64,000 bases of DNA from Flectonema sp. DT1601 (lineage: Eukaryota > Euglenozoa > Diplonemea > Diplonemida > Diplonemidae). The position numbers and the translations under genes are program-made. The DNA lies in NCBI GenBank assembly GCA_964019425.1, contig OZ025793.1, positions 1,364,001-1,428,000 of the forward strand, written 5' to 3'. The notes under the pieces were generated by a model, which saw nothing but the letters and a program-made list of their open reading frames with translations, searched no databases and had not been told where the DNA came from. Positions 1 to 10,061 of this stretch are shown here, one piece after another (position 1 is the stretch's first letter; each line of letters begins with the position of its first letter).

Positions 1-551
1 CCTTATTGGTGTAAACTGGAGGGAAGGTATGAGTGTGTTGTTGTTCCTTCCTTTCCTTTCCTTTCTTTTGTTATATCTTTTTAGACCAAGTTCTTGTACG
101 ACAACATCATCATAAGAACCACCTCGTGACATGTCTATGGTCTTTAGTCGAGAAAAGTCTTTTTTGTTGTGAAGCTGAAATATAGCACTCTGTGATCCAA
201 AAGCATTCCTGTTGTGTTGCTCTCAGCCCCCTATAAAAATGTGAAAAGAATGATAAAAACTTGTCTCAGGCTGATAACTTTCGATACTTCCTCTTCTCCC
301 TTCTTCCTCTCACTGCTAACGTTCCATAATAGGTAGCCCGCGTTTTATTATTTCCGAAGAGTTGATACAAAGTATCTTCTCAAACAGTTCTAACTCTTCG
401 AATTGAATTGCACTGCGAACTGCTACTGACACTTGTTGACTCATCGTCAAGTTTTGCTTCAGTTTTGTGTACAGGCAAATATAAATAGCATTAAAGTGAG
501 ATTTAAACGGTAGTGTTATTTATACTTTTTCCCTTCCCCAACAGGCGTACG
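1..551. other. Intergenic region ending in a splice-acceptor-like site
   Basis: I see no gene here. The stretch is T-rich with short pyrimidine tracts. It ends in a pyrimidine run followed by AG at 543-544, seven bases before the WDR3 start codon. That is the first of many such acceptor-like sites placed directly upstream of genes in this window. Confidence 0.6.
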
Positions 552-3230
552 ATGCCGAGATCGTATTTAAAATATGCCCCTCGAGGGTGTACTGGATTGG
601 TGTCTGCTAATGAGGGGAATCCGGTAGTTCTTTCAAACGGTTTAGTGTGCACTCCGGCTTTAGAGAATGTACACTTGTTCGACTCTGAGACTTTTGCTAT
701 TATTGGATACCTTCCAGGTGGAAGTGATGAAGGAGGTGTCACCTGTTTATCGAAATCAGCAGACAGCAGTCAGTTACTAATTGGGTACGGTGATGGTCAT
801 GTTTCAGTTTATCTGACTTCTGACTGGAGTCCGATAATGGACAGAGCGTTGGGTCATAAGTTGACTTCAAAAGTACTTTCAATCGCTCAGACAACTGACA
901 CTACTTTAGTAGCCTCCGGAGCGACTGATACTGACATCGTACTTTGGGATATTTCATCGCAGGACCCAATTTGTAGATTGAGAGGTCACAAGTCTGCGAT
1001 ATTGAATCTCCACTTTCTCGAGCAAACTGGAAAACGATTAGTGTCATTAGCAGGAGATGGTCAAGTGAAGGTTTGGGATGTTGAAATCCACGCCTGTGTT
1101 CACACCTTCATCGGAGCAACATCTCAAGCGACTTGCTTCTCAATTGATATTGCTGAGTCACGTATGGTTGTTGGTGGACGCGATAATATTTTGAAGGTTT
1201 ACAATTTAGAACACAACGACACTGAGAATGTCGAGGACATGTTTGAGCCGCACGGTTCCCTTGAAAGGCAGAACCACCGCCCCTGTGCAAATATCAAATA
1301 CAACAATTCTCACACTCTGTTAGCTGTTCAATCTACTGATAGAGTTATCGAATTCTACAGCGTCTTGGGAGAAAAGGGTGTCGCTGCTAAGATGTCACGT
1401 AAGAAGAAGAGAAAGAGAGAGAAGGCGAAGGATGAACAAGACGTTGAGAGAACTGCTACCTCAGAATATCAGCGTCTTGAAGATGTTGTTCTCCGCGCTG
1501 ACAGTAAAATCAGATCATTCGACTTCTTTCCTTCAAAAGAGAGCGAAGGTAGCAGTGCACCAGACAGGTTAATCGTCGCCTACAACGACAATCAATTTGA
1601 TGAATGGAAGATTACTTTTGTTGATAAGAATAATATTCAATTAACTAAAAGTAAGAAATGTGACATCATCGGACACAGAGGAGAGATTCGATCATCATCT
1701 TTATCTTCTAATAATAAAACACTCGCAACATGTAGTACTGCAGCAGTCAAGGTCTGGAGTATCGAATTAGAAACTTCTGGTGAAGAAGGATCAATTAGAG
1801 ACTGCACTCACACATTTCCAGTTTCGGAACCGAGTTCGTTGACCTTCCTTCCTGGTGACGAGCACCTTGTCGCAGGTACGAAGGATGGAACGATTGAAAT
1901 CTGTTCACTACCACGCTCAGCTGTAATCGAAACTATAGAAGCACACACAGGTGAGATCCAAGCACTGACTCTCAGAGGTGATAAGAGAGGGATCGCCACA
2001 GGAGGAAAAGATAAAATTGTTAAGATTTGGTCTCTCGACCTAACTGATGACGACGAGACTGGCGGAAAGAGAATCACTTTAGCCCAGCAAAGCACACTCG
2101 AATTCACAGACGCCATAACGAGTATTGTCTACTCACCGGATAGTAAATTCTTAGCAGTTGCTCTTCAAGACAATACCGTTAAGATATACTTCGCTGACAC
2201 TTATAAGTTCTTCTTATCACTGTACGGTCATAAGTATCCAGTCACTGCGATATCAATTAGTGATGACTCTAGAATTATTGCTACTGCTTCTATTGATAAG
2301 AATGTTAAGTTGTGGGGACTCGACTTCGGAGATTGTCACAAGTCAATCTTCGCACACGATGATTATGTAACAGATATTAGATTCGTTGGAGGAACACATT
2401 ATTTCTGGACTACTGGTAAGGATGGATTACTTAAGTGTTGGGATGCTGATCACTTTAGTCACATTCAAACTCTAAGAGGTCATCATGGTGCTATTTGGGG
2501 ATGTGAACTAAGTAGAGAAGGAGGTGTCGTAATTAGTTATGGAAGCGATAGAACTATCCGCTCTTGGGTACGAACAGAACAAATCTTATTCCCAGAAGAG
2601 GAGGCTGAAAAGGAAGCCCAAGAGCTCGCGGACAAGGAAAACGCAGCTTCTGCAGCACACGCTGCCCTCGACAAGGCAGACTTAGAAGTTGGTGTAGCTG
2701 GTCAACGGACAGCAATTCATTTAAAACATACTGAAGATCTTCTCGACGCTATCGATGTTGCCTCTGCTGAAATTGACAGAAAAGCAGAAGGTGACCACAA
2801 AGGAGTTGCGCATCCACTTTTGGGTTCTCTTTCTCCTCTCGAGTACCTCGGCAAGGCGCTTTCCGGAATTAAGAATCACGAACTCCGTTACGTATTGTCC
2901 GGCCTTCCTGCTGACTACTCAAAGCGTCTGCTGGCATTTTGCGTAGATCTCATCCGCGAGAAGAGTTGCCGTCTTGAAACCGTCTCTCGAGTGTCGTTCT
3001 TTCTCATTCGCCATTTCGCAACAGAACTTGCGGCCAATTCTGAACTCTCAGCCCTCGCAATGACACTCCACGGAATCCTATCTGATTCACTAACAAAACA
3101 AGTAAACAATCACGGGTTTAATAATGCTGCTCTTGCTGTTGTTCATCGAGTGTTGGATTCTAATGGAGGAGCGAATGATATATTTGACACAACGAAGATT
3201 GTTGGCCATCGGAAGAGAAGAGCTCCGTGA
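552..3230 (+). CDS. WDR3: WDR3/UTP12 (Dip2) WD40 protein of the small-subunit processome
   Basis: An intronless 892-residue protein. The family is a nucleolar U3 snoRNP component needed for 18S rRNA maturation. Two WD40 arrays (about residues 30-270 and 330-680) are separated by a lysine/arginine-rich insert near residues 280-300, as is usual in WDR3/Dip2. A Utp12-type C-terminal domain follows at about 750-860, and the tail ends in a basic cluster. Repeat signatures such as DIVLWD, VKVWDV and VKLWGL are visible. I start at the ATG at 552 because the open frame upstream reads through a pyrimidine-rich acceptor (AG at 543-544) and has only a GTG to start from. The next gene lies about 470 bp downstream on the same strand. 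The identification rests on family order, length and both ends, so I am confident. Confidence 0.93.
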   Translation: MPRSYLKYAPRGCTGLVSANEGNPVVLSNGLVCTPALENVHLFDSETFAIIGYLPGGSDEGGVTCLSKSADSSQLLIGYGDGHVSVYLTSDWSPIMDRALGHKLTSKVLSIAQTTDTTLVASGATDTDIVLWDISSQDPICRLRGHKSAILNLHFLEQTGKRLVSLAGDGQVKVWDVEIHACVHTFIGATSQATCFSIDIAESRMVVGGRDNILKVYNLEHNDTENVEDMFEPHGSLERQNHRPCANIKYNNSHTLLAVQSTDRVIEFYSVLGEKGVAAKMSRKKKRKREKAKDEQDVERTATSEYQRLEDVVLRADSKIRSFDFFPSKESEGSSAPDRLIVAYNDNQFDEWKITFVDKNNIQLTKSKKCDIIGHRGEIRSSSLSSNNKTLATCSTAAVKVWSIELETSGEEGSIRDCTHTFPVSEPSSLTFLPGDEHLVAGTKDGTIEICSLPRSAVIETIEAHTGEIQALTLRGDKRGIATGGKDKIVKIWSLDLTDDDETGGKRITLAQQSTLEFTDAITSIVYSPDSKFLAVALQDNTVKIYFADTYKFFLSLYGHKYPVTAISISDDSRIIATASIDKNVKLWGLDFGDCHKSIFAHDDYVTDIRFVGGTHYFWTTGKDGLLKCWDADHFSHIQTLRGHHGAIWGCELSREGGVVISYGSDRTIRSWVRTEQILFPEEEAEKEAQELADKENAASAAHAALDKADLEVGVAGQRTAIHLKHTEDLLDAIDVASAEIDRKAEGDHKGVAHPLLGSLSPLEYLGKALSGIKNHELRYVLSGLPADYSKRLLAFCVDLIREKSCRLETVSRVSFFLIRHFATELAANSELSALAMTLHGILSDSLTKQVNNHGFNNAALAVVHRVLDSNGGANDIFDTTKIVGHRKRRAP

Positions 3231-3700
3231 GATGTTGAAGTTCACTTCGATAGTTTTGTGAGTTCAGAAGATGTCTACTTCTGAAGACATCATTCAGATC
3301 AAGTGAATGGTTCACTTATCAGTGTTGGGTACTTGCTTGTATCAAATGGTTGTATTTCATTGGAGGTCTCTTATTGGATGAGTGACAGCAAAAAATAAAA
3401 ACAAACAAAAAAAAGAGAAAAAAAAGAAGAGTAAATGAATAAATCAGTTCAGTGTTATGAAGGAGGTCCTGTCACTCCAGTTCGTCAAATTATTTTAATC
3501 GTTTGCAAAGTCCCCCCCTGCAGTTATCATCTAAGGTTCCTTTTGATTTTCAAAAGGAATGAAGTTTTATTACGTACCTCCTCACCCGGTCAGTTTTCAT
3601 CATTTTATTTGTTTCATTGAAGAGCTGTTTATGAAGTAGAATTGTTTTATATTTTTTCATTTCCAACAGGACACATGTGTGTATGATTCCATAACCAGAG
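3231..3700. other. Intergenic region with a 3' hairpin and an acceptor site
   Basis: Just after the WDR3 stop there are nested inverted repeats. TTCAGAAG and CTTCTGAA lie near 3264-3286, and an outer TTCACTT/AAGTGAA pair encloses them, which could fold in the 3' UTR. An A-rich stretch follows, then a T-rich tract ending in AG at 3668-3669, 31 bases before the next start codon. I see no gene. Confidence 0.5.
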
Positions 3701-3930
3701 ATGTCTTCCCCTCCATCGAAGGAAGAAGTAGCGCTAAAGCGTGCCCGAGTTCTCGGAATCTCATCTGCCATCCATTTAGTGATGTTATGGAATAGACCAA
3801 CTCGTATGGAGGCAGACATTGGGATTACATTAAATACACTCTCAGGTATTATTGGATTGGTTTGGTTCTTGACGAGGAGTACTTTCGGATTCCCATTATT
3901 TATTAACATCTTCTATGCTGCTGGAATCTC
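3701..3930 (+). repeat. Copy 1 of a 230-bp identical block shared with the lipid kinase gene
   Basis: Identical by eye to 23903-24132. The match starts at the A of the ATG and ends abruptly at codon 77. Downstream the two genes still show protein similarity but not DNA identity. Confidence 0.93.
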
Positions 3931-5251
3931 TCTCATTATCAAAGTCTGGATAGATGGAAACAGTGATCAGATTCCCATCATGATTAGCTGTGGAGTATTA
4001 GTCACGGGAGCAATCATGTTGAGGAGTCATAATTCTGAATGGACGCAAACCAATTTATCACTCTTTCTATTTGGTGGTAGTAAGGCTTCACCATTCCAGA
4101 GTTCCATTACAGTCGTCATCAGAGATCCTTTTAAAGAATCTGAAGACACAATTCGTAGAAATGAAAGTAATCCTGTGATTCAATATCACTCTTGTTGGAA
4201 GAAGAAACACATCATACGAATACTAAATAAGAGAGGATGGTGTCCAGTAAAAGGAGATGGTCCAATTCAGGGAGGAATATGTTACGTGCAGAAGGTTTCC
4301 GGCTGCAAGTGCGGGTCCAACTGGAAGCTGCTTCCAAAGTTGCACGTTGACTGCATTGGTGGAAAAGTAAGTTTAGCAAAGTTACTGGCAAGGGACGGGC
4401 TGACTGGTGTGGCGCCACGGACTTTCAGCAACTTCGCTTCATTCCGTAAGGCGTTGACAGAAGGTAACGTATCGACAGGGAAGTGGTACGTGAAGGTCTC
4501 TCACTTGAATGGCAGGAGGGGAGTCATCTGTTTCAACTCACCAGCGGAGGCGGAGAAACACTGCGAAGCCGTTGAGAAAGATAAACCTTCCTGGTACAGG
4601 TACGTGATTCAAGAACAAGTACCAAACTTGTATTTATTTCAAGGGAAGAAGATGCTTCTTCGATTGTGGGGATTGGTAACTGTAGCGGGAGGTGAGGACA
4701 ACATTTGGTTCCACATCAGCAAACGTCTCCGTGCTAACATCATGAACTCATCATACGAGAACGACAGCACTGAACGAGATGCTGATGTTGAACATTGCAC
4801 TAAGAATGTATTCGACAATACATCTGATTGGGAACATTATGAACGTGTGTGGCCTAGGTGTGCTGAGGTTGCGGCATCAGTAGTGCAATCCATGATCCGT
4901 CTCTGGACTAAGAGAGGACTTCCTCCGATGTTGAATGATGGTCAGGGTTTCTTTAATCATTTAGCGTTTGATTTCATCCCAGCTGTTACCCCAAATGGTA
5001 TCCATCCTTACCTTATTGAAGTTAATGTTGATCCTTCATTTAGGAATCCTTGTCCTGAGACAAAGTATGTATTTATTTAGTATTCTTTTAATAGACGCTG
5101 TACAGTTATTGGTAGTCATACTTCCCACAGGGCATTCGCTGAAGATGTCGTCACGTTTTTTGTTGAAAAAGTCTCAAGCGACAGACAGCTTGCGATGCCC
5201 TGCCGTTACTTTACTTCGATGAGAATGTTAACAATTGAGTCGCTTAAGTGA
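3701..5251 (+). CDS. Chimeric protein: lipid-kinase-type membrane N-terminus fused to a TTL-like ATP-grasp domain
   Basis: Two exons, 3701-5064 and 5131-5251, joined across a 66-bp GTATGT...CCACAG intron, give 494 residues. Residues 1-77 match the N-terminus of the lipid kinase at 23903 exactly at DNA level (230 bp, beginning at the ATG). Residues 78 to about 130 remain recognisably related to that kinase (KVW.DG, ISCG, WTQ), but no kinase catalytic domain follows. From residue 160 on it is a tubulin-tyrosine-ligase-like domain, with a YVIQEQVP segment and the ATP-grasp motif YLIEVNVDPSF. This part is identical in protein to the next gene. The second exon codes for AFAEDVVTFFVEK... and differs from the neighbour. 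TTL-family enzymes add tyrosine, glutamate or glycine to tubulin; which one applies here is unknown. The membrane-spanning N-terminus on a TTL is odd. Confidence 0.85.
4178..5080 (+). repeat. Copy 1 of a 903-bp near-identical block shared by the two TTL-like genes
   Basis: This block pairs with 5654-6556. I can find only three differences, all at silent positions. It runs from the codon for the isoleucine of IQYHS to 16 bases inside the intron. The sequences on either side differ. Confidence 0.95.
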
Positions 5252-5566
5252 TTGTACTGATCGAATTGTAATATTTACACTTTTTGATTACATCTCGAAG
5301 GGCTTACCTGATGAAACATTAGATTGATTATATTGTTGTTCAGTTGGTGTTGTCAATTAGTCAGCCTTTTTATTTAATTAACCTTCTTGTTACTGTTGTC
5401 TTCATTCGTTTTGTTTATTACCAAATCGTATTAGTTTCTTTCTTATTATTCTGTGTAAGGAAGTCATCACAGTAACTGACTTCTATTTCATTTACCCGTT
5501 TGAATTTAGATTCGTGTGCGTGTCATAACTTTATATCATTTCCACCACATCAGCCAACATCAGTTA
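5252..5566. other. Intergenic region between the tandem TTL-like genes
   Basis: T-rich, with no gene seen. A pyrimidine-containing tract ends in CAG at 5551-5553, 13 bases before the next start codon, and is a candidate splice or trans-splice acceptor. Confidence 0.5.
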
Positions 5567-6743
5567 ATGTCTGACGATGGCAGCCGTGAAATTGATGTGG
5601 CGGCAAAGAACGTATTAGATGAACACGATTCGTACGAATCTCTGGAACCAACAATTCAATATCACTCTTGTTGGAAGAAGAAACACATCATACGAATACT
5701 AAATAAGAGAGGATGGTGTCCAGTAAAAGGAGATGGTCCAATTCAGGGAGGAATATGTTACGTGCAGAAAGTTTCCGGCTGCAAATGCGGGTCCAACTGG
5801 AAGCTGCTTCCAAAGTTGCACGTTGACTGCATTGGTGGAAAAGTAAGTTTGGCAAAGTTACTGGCAAGGGACGGGCTGACTGGTGTGGCGCCACGGACTT
5901 TCAGCAACTTCGCTTCATTCCGTAAGGCGTTGACAGAAGGTAACGTATCGACAGGGAAGTGGTACGTGAAGGTCTCTCACTTGAATGGCAGGAGGGGAGT
6001 CATCTGTTTCAACTCACCAGCGGAGGCGGAGAAACACTGCGAAGCCGTTGAGAAAGATAAACCTTCCTGGTACAGGTACGTGATTCAAGAACAAGTACCA
6101 AACTTGTATTTATTTCAAGGGAAGAAGATGCTTCTTCGATTGTGGGGATTGGTAACTGTAGCGGGAGGTGAGGACAACATTTGGTTCCACATCAGCAAAC
6201 GTCTCCGTGCTAACATCATGAACTCATCATACGAGAACGACAGCACTGAACGAGATGCTGATGTTGAACATTGCACTAAGAATGTATTCGACAATACATC
6301 TGATTGGGAACATTATGAACGTGTGTGGCCTAGGTGTGCTGAGGTTGCGGCATCAGTAGTGCAATCCATGATCCGTCTCTGGACTAAGAGAGGACTTCCT
6401 CCGATGTTGAATGATGGTCAGGGTTTCTTTAATCATTTAGCGTTTGATTTCATCCCAGCTGTTACCCCAAATGGTATCCATCCTTACCTTATTGAAGTTA
6501 ATGTTGATCCTTCATTTAGGAATCCTTGTCCTGAGACAAAGTATGTATTTATTTAGTTATCCAACCGTTGGCCTTATTAAATACTTCTTCACTTAACATA
6601 AGTGTGATACCAAGAAGGGATTAGAATGAAAAACAAACAGGGCTTTCGCTGAGGACATAGTTGAATTTTTTGTTGAGCAAGCAGCTGCCAACACACCTTT
6701 GATGATCCCCGATATGCAGTTCACTTCTATGAAGCTTCGTTAG
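5567..6743 (+). CDS. Tubulin-tyrosine-ligase-like protein
   Basis: Two exons, 5567-6540 and 6641-6743, with a 100-bp intron (GTATGT...AAACAG), give 358 residues. After a short acidic N-terminus of about 29 residues, the rest of exon 1 equals the TTL part of the preceding gene. I find three base differences in 903, all synonymous. The ATP-grasp C-terminal motif EVNVDPSF is present. The identity stops 16 bases into the intron, and exon 2 (AFAEDIVEFFVEQ...) has diverged from the upstream copy. That pattern fits an old duplicate with a recently homogenised core. The protein is shorter than many TTLLs, and lacks the membrane segment of its neighbour. The ATG at 5567 is chosen because the frame upstream offers only GTG. 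Substrate specificity cannot be read from the sequence. Confidence 0.87.
5654..6556 (+). repeat. Copy 2 of the 903-bp near-identical block
   Basis: Partner of 4178-5080. The flanks (N-terminal coding, the rest of the intron and exon 2) are clearly different between the copies. Confidence 0.95.
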
Positions 6744-7549
6744 TTATACTCAGGCTGTATAAAGCTTCACGATCCGATTCGGTGTAGCTTTCGGCTATTT
6801 GTTTAATACAAGCTGACTACGCACTGTTTTGATAAGAGTAAGTTTTCATCTCTCGTCATTAATTTCCGTTACCCCGAAATGTTGTTCTAAAAACATAAGA
6901 ACATCACATCAGCTCACTTCTCTATTTTCGTTATTCGAATGTCGACTTGTTGTCACATCTCTGCATAGAGCACTTTGTATTACTTTAGAAGGTACTGTAA
7001 GCTATCAGGCTGCAGTCCAACAACTGGATGAACAGTTTTAGTCCTAGCCCTCTTTTTTTTGTTTGTTTTTATTTTTATTTTTCCAATAAATTCTGTTTCC
7101 CAGTCACATCCAATGAGAGTATTAACAGCGTAGTATCTTAACTGTTTAATATTCTCTGATGTCACTGAAATAGTTGTTGAAGTTTGTTACTGTATTTTGT
7201 GAAAATGATCGCGGGCCGTTGCCCTGTGAACTGTTACTTCTACTGCAGTACAAAACTGTTGAACTAGTGGGATGGTGACAAGATTACCTTATTTCCGTTA
7301 TTTCTTATTATTATTTTTTTTTTTTTTATATATTCTTGTTTTGATTGTTCTCAAACACGTGTTTACATCTCTCCTCACTACGTCAACAATTTGTTATCAT
7401 ATCATAGTTACAGATGTTAATGTTTTCAGTCAAAAGTTAGGTTTGTGGCTACTTCTATGACAGGAACACACATACAACAGATGTCTTCTATATTTAATGT
7501 AATTATCTCTCAGCTATTTGCATAAAACACACCAAAACACTAAACAAAG
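6744..7549. other. Intergenic region, no gene seen
   Basis: AT-rich with a T run near 7313-7328. Short frames here start on non-ATG codons and lack protein-like composition. A TCTCTCAG acceptor-like site ends at 7513, 36 bases before the EF-hand gene. Confidence 0.5.
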
Positions 7550-7885
7550 ATGTTCAGCGCACGCTCAGTTCTTACCAGAGGAATGCTTAGAGGAAGCAGA
7601 CACTACTGCAGTCTTCCAAAGATGGAAACAGTTATGTTTGGTCAGGCTGATGTTGATGGAGATGGTTTCTTAGAAGTAGGTGAGTTAAATACTCTACTTA
7701 AGAATCAAGGTTGTAATCTAAGCAAAGATCAGGTAACAGTATTATTAGGAGCAATGGACACGGACAAGGACGGAAAAGTATCATTTACTGAATTCCAAAA
7801 CTATCTCTACACAGTTGACTTTGAAGGAGCAACAGATGACGAAGTCCTTTCTTCTAGTTGTGTGAGAGAACTCGCTTCGATCTAA
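7550..7885 (+). CDS. Small EF-hand calcium-binding protein, possibly mitochondrial
   Basis: 111 residues, no intron. Two canonical EF-hand loops are visible: DVDGDGFLEVGE at residues 34-45 and DTDKDGKVSFTE at 69-80. Both carry acidic residues at positions 1, 3, 5 and 12 and a glycine at 6, so both should bind calcium. The first 24 residues are rich in arginine, serine and leucine with no acidic residue, like a mitochondrial targeting presequence; this is inference. The length suits a single EF-hand pair, not calmodulin. The start is the first ATG after the acceptor-like AG at 7512-7513. The partner or target cannot be told. Confidence 0.85.
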   Translation: MFSARSVLTRGMLRGSRHYCSLPKMETVMFGQADVDGDGFLEVGELNTLLKNQGCNLSKDQVTVLLGAMDTDKDGKVSFTEFQNYLYTVDFEGATDDEVLSSSCVRELASI

Positions 7886-8929
7886 TATTGTTATTCTCAT
7901 TTACGATTTTCTTTTTTTCTCCACTCTTTTGTCAGCTCTAGAGCACACGCGTGGTGTCATGATTGCCTCGTTTTTACGTTATCCAATTTCGCATAATTTC
8001 CCCTTCTTCCTCTCTTTAGTTTGTTCCTTTTCGATGAGAAAACTTCGTATCGGTTTTCTGTGTAGCATCTCCTTACATGTAGCAGCTTTCAAAGTATTTT
8101 TTCCTTTTGTTTTTTTAAATAACACGCGTGAGGTGAGGTGAAACTATATAAAAAAAAATTAAGAAGTCACCCCGTCGAAAGTAACGCATGTCCCGACCCG
8201 TCTTGGAAGACGTTTGTCAGCTGTCTGAATGTTATCGACGATTGTAATTTAGCTCTTGGAGCCTTACTGCAGACGTGTGATTGAAGTTGAGATAAGTTGT
8301 GCATTGCTCTTCTTGTAGTTATTAAGAAATATAAGCAGAAAGCTCACTCCCCCGTTTATGAGAAACTGACCATTTAAATGTTTTTACTTCTCAACCACTC
8401 TCATCCTTCCCCGTTGTCTTAGATTTAAACTTCACAAATGACGGCTACTTGCTAACCTGTTCACATTTTTGATTGCTTTATTACGTCTTAGGGATTGTAG
8501 CGACACGTATCACAATAAGAGACCTCTCTGGGTGTTCGACTTTATATTTGACTCTGTTTTTAGAAAGTCGTAGTGAGCATGGTCTTGGAAGGTCATATCT
8601 TTGTGTGTTGCGGTCAAATTTCTCCTGTTTCTCATCTATTGGGAGATAAGGGGAAAAACGGAAAAAAAAAAAAAAAAAAAAAAAGAAAGATTTTACGGTC
8701 ATTTGGCTTCTGTTCTATACCTATTTGTTATTTATTTGTTATACCCCCCTCTGCACTTCTTTAATTGTTTGATTCCCCTCCCAAGAGGTCCATTATTTTG
8801 AGGTAGTATTCGTGTTGCAAAAGCATTTGAATTCCACCTTTAAAATTGGTCCGTTTGATTAAAACATTTGCTTTTTTTCCTCCTCCCTATTCCCAAATAT
8901 TCCACGAAATAACATTACGTGTGTTTCTT

Positions 8930-8948
8930 AGGGTGAGCTCTTCACCCT
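8930..8948. repeat. Hairpin 1 of the GTGAG-core family
   Basis: AGGGTGA and TCACCCT pair perfectly around GCTCT. It shares the GGGTGAG-n-TCTT core with four further hairpins in the next 700 bases. Confidence 0.7.
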
Positions 8949-9019
8949 GATTGACACTTGTAAAAAAAAAAAAAAAAAAAAAAGAAATTTCACCGAGTAT
9001 CAAGAGACGCTATTGCAGA

Positions 9020-9035
9020 GGGTGAGTTCTTACCC
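9020..9035. repeat. Hairpin 2 of the GTGAG-core family
   Basis: GGGTGAGTTCTTACCC folds on itself with one G-T pair. The core matches the other family members. Confidence 0.7.
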
Positions 9036-9190
9036 GAATTTCAGGTAGTGTAGCCATTGGATTCTAACACAAAAATAAGTTTAAAAAAAAAAAATGTGGT
9101 GACACAATGGTTGCTTTATGCAATCAGAATCAACAGCATTTAATGTTTTTATGTAACACTATTAACTACTCAGATGGTGGAGAGAATTAG

Positions 9191-9221
9191 AAACCAAATT
9201 CCTTCACAAGGAATTTGGTTT
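9191..9221. repeat. 14-bp perfect hairpin followed by a T tract
   Basis: AAACCAAATTCCTT, a CAC loop, and the exact reverse complement. The hairpin runs straight into TTTTCTTTTC. It looks like an intrinsic terminator of bacterial type, although the setting is eukaryotic. Confidence 0.75.
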
Positions 9222-9230
9222 TTTCTTTTC

Positions 9231-9248
9231 GGGGTGAGATCTTATCCC
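9231..9248. repeat. Hairpin 3 of the GTGAG-core family
   Basis: GGGGTGAG pairs with CTTATCCC (two G-T pairs). The outer bases differ from the sister hairpins but pairing is kept. Confidence 0.65.
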
Positions 9249-9476
9249 CTTTTTCTTTTTGAATTTAATTATTGTTCTCATTGAAGTTGGTCACGTGTTG
9301 TACGAGAACTCTACTCGCTGAGAAGTTTCGACACACAAACAGATCAATCAGACCAGAAGAATGAAATGAAGTTCTTGTCATCATCACAATGAGACTGTTG
9401 AAGAATGAGTTACTTATCCGTCAACAGTTTTTATGTTTATCTGACAATTATTTTGCATAAGTTTTGACAGCAGAAC

Positions 9477-9496
9477 GGGGGTGAGTTCTTACCTCC
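9477..9496. repeat. Hairpin 4 of the GTGAG-core family
   Basis: GGGGGTGAG pairs with CTTACCTCC over nine positions, two of them G-T. Confidence 0.7.
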
Positions 9497-9602
9497 TTTC
9501 TGAACTGGTCGACAAGTAGATGTGGTTTTTGAGATGTTGTGCACAGAATAATTTTGTTACAGAAAACAACTCTTTTTGAACGTTAGTGACAGTAGAATGA
9601 GT

Positions 9603-9624
9603 TGAGGGTGAGTTCTTACTCTCA
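9603..9624. repeat. Hairpin 5 of the GTGAG-core family
   Basis: TGAGGGTGAG pairs with CTTACTCTCA over ten positions including two G-T pairs. The outer stem differs from hairpins 1-4 on both arms at once. Confidence 0.72.
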
Positions 9625-9672
9625 TCTCAGTCGTCGGTCACTGGAAGCGGAGCAAAATAGAAATGAAAATAT

Positions 9673-9694
9673 CTCTCTGAGGAATCTCGGAGAG
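9673..9694. repeat. Hairpin 6, a related position but a different core
   Basis: CTCTCTGAG, a GAAT loop and CTCGGAGAG pair over nine positions with one T-G pair. It closes the hairpin series but lacks the GTGAG core. Confidence 0.6.
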
Positions 9695-10061
9695 TGTTTT
9701 CGGATGCAAAGACGGAATACCACCGCCTGTTGCTAACACATCAACAAGTAAATAGAAACAGTAATGAAAACAGTTTAAAAAACAGTAAAAAAAGAATAAA
9801 ATATCTGAAAGAAGACTCTTTGGAGCTTACTAACAAAAGAAATGAAAAGACAAGAAACCACATCTTCAATCTCTTGCTTGACTGTTTGTGGTGATGATTG
9901 GAATCCTGTTTTTAATTGGAATGAAATCTATTTTTAATACAGCTGAGGTGATGACTACGAGGAAGGTTAGCTCATAGAAGAGAGTAGTTCAACTGTCGGA
10001 TGGTAAGTTGATAGTTCTATTTCGATATTTATTACTTTTCCAGTTATTTTGGGACCACAAT

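Larger units (their letters stand above)
7886..10061. other. 2.2-kb intergenic region with a hairpin array
   Basis: No convincing gene. It contains A tracts at about 8662-8684 and 8962-8983, six compact hairpins between 8930 and 9694 listed separately, and a 14-bp perfect hairpin at 9191-9221. Near its end a GTAAGT at 10003 and a TTTTCCAG at 10036-10043 could bound a 41-bp 5' UTR intron of the next gene. Confidence 0.6.

Noticed and set aside
1393-1440. Lys/Arg-rich stretch in WDR3 as a sign of an insertion
   Set aside because: A basic insert between the two propellers is normal for the WDR3/Dip2 family.
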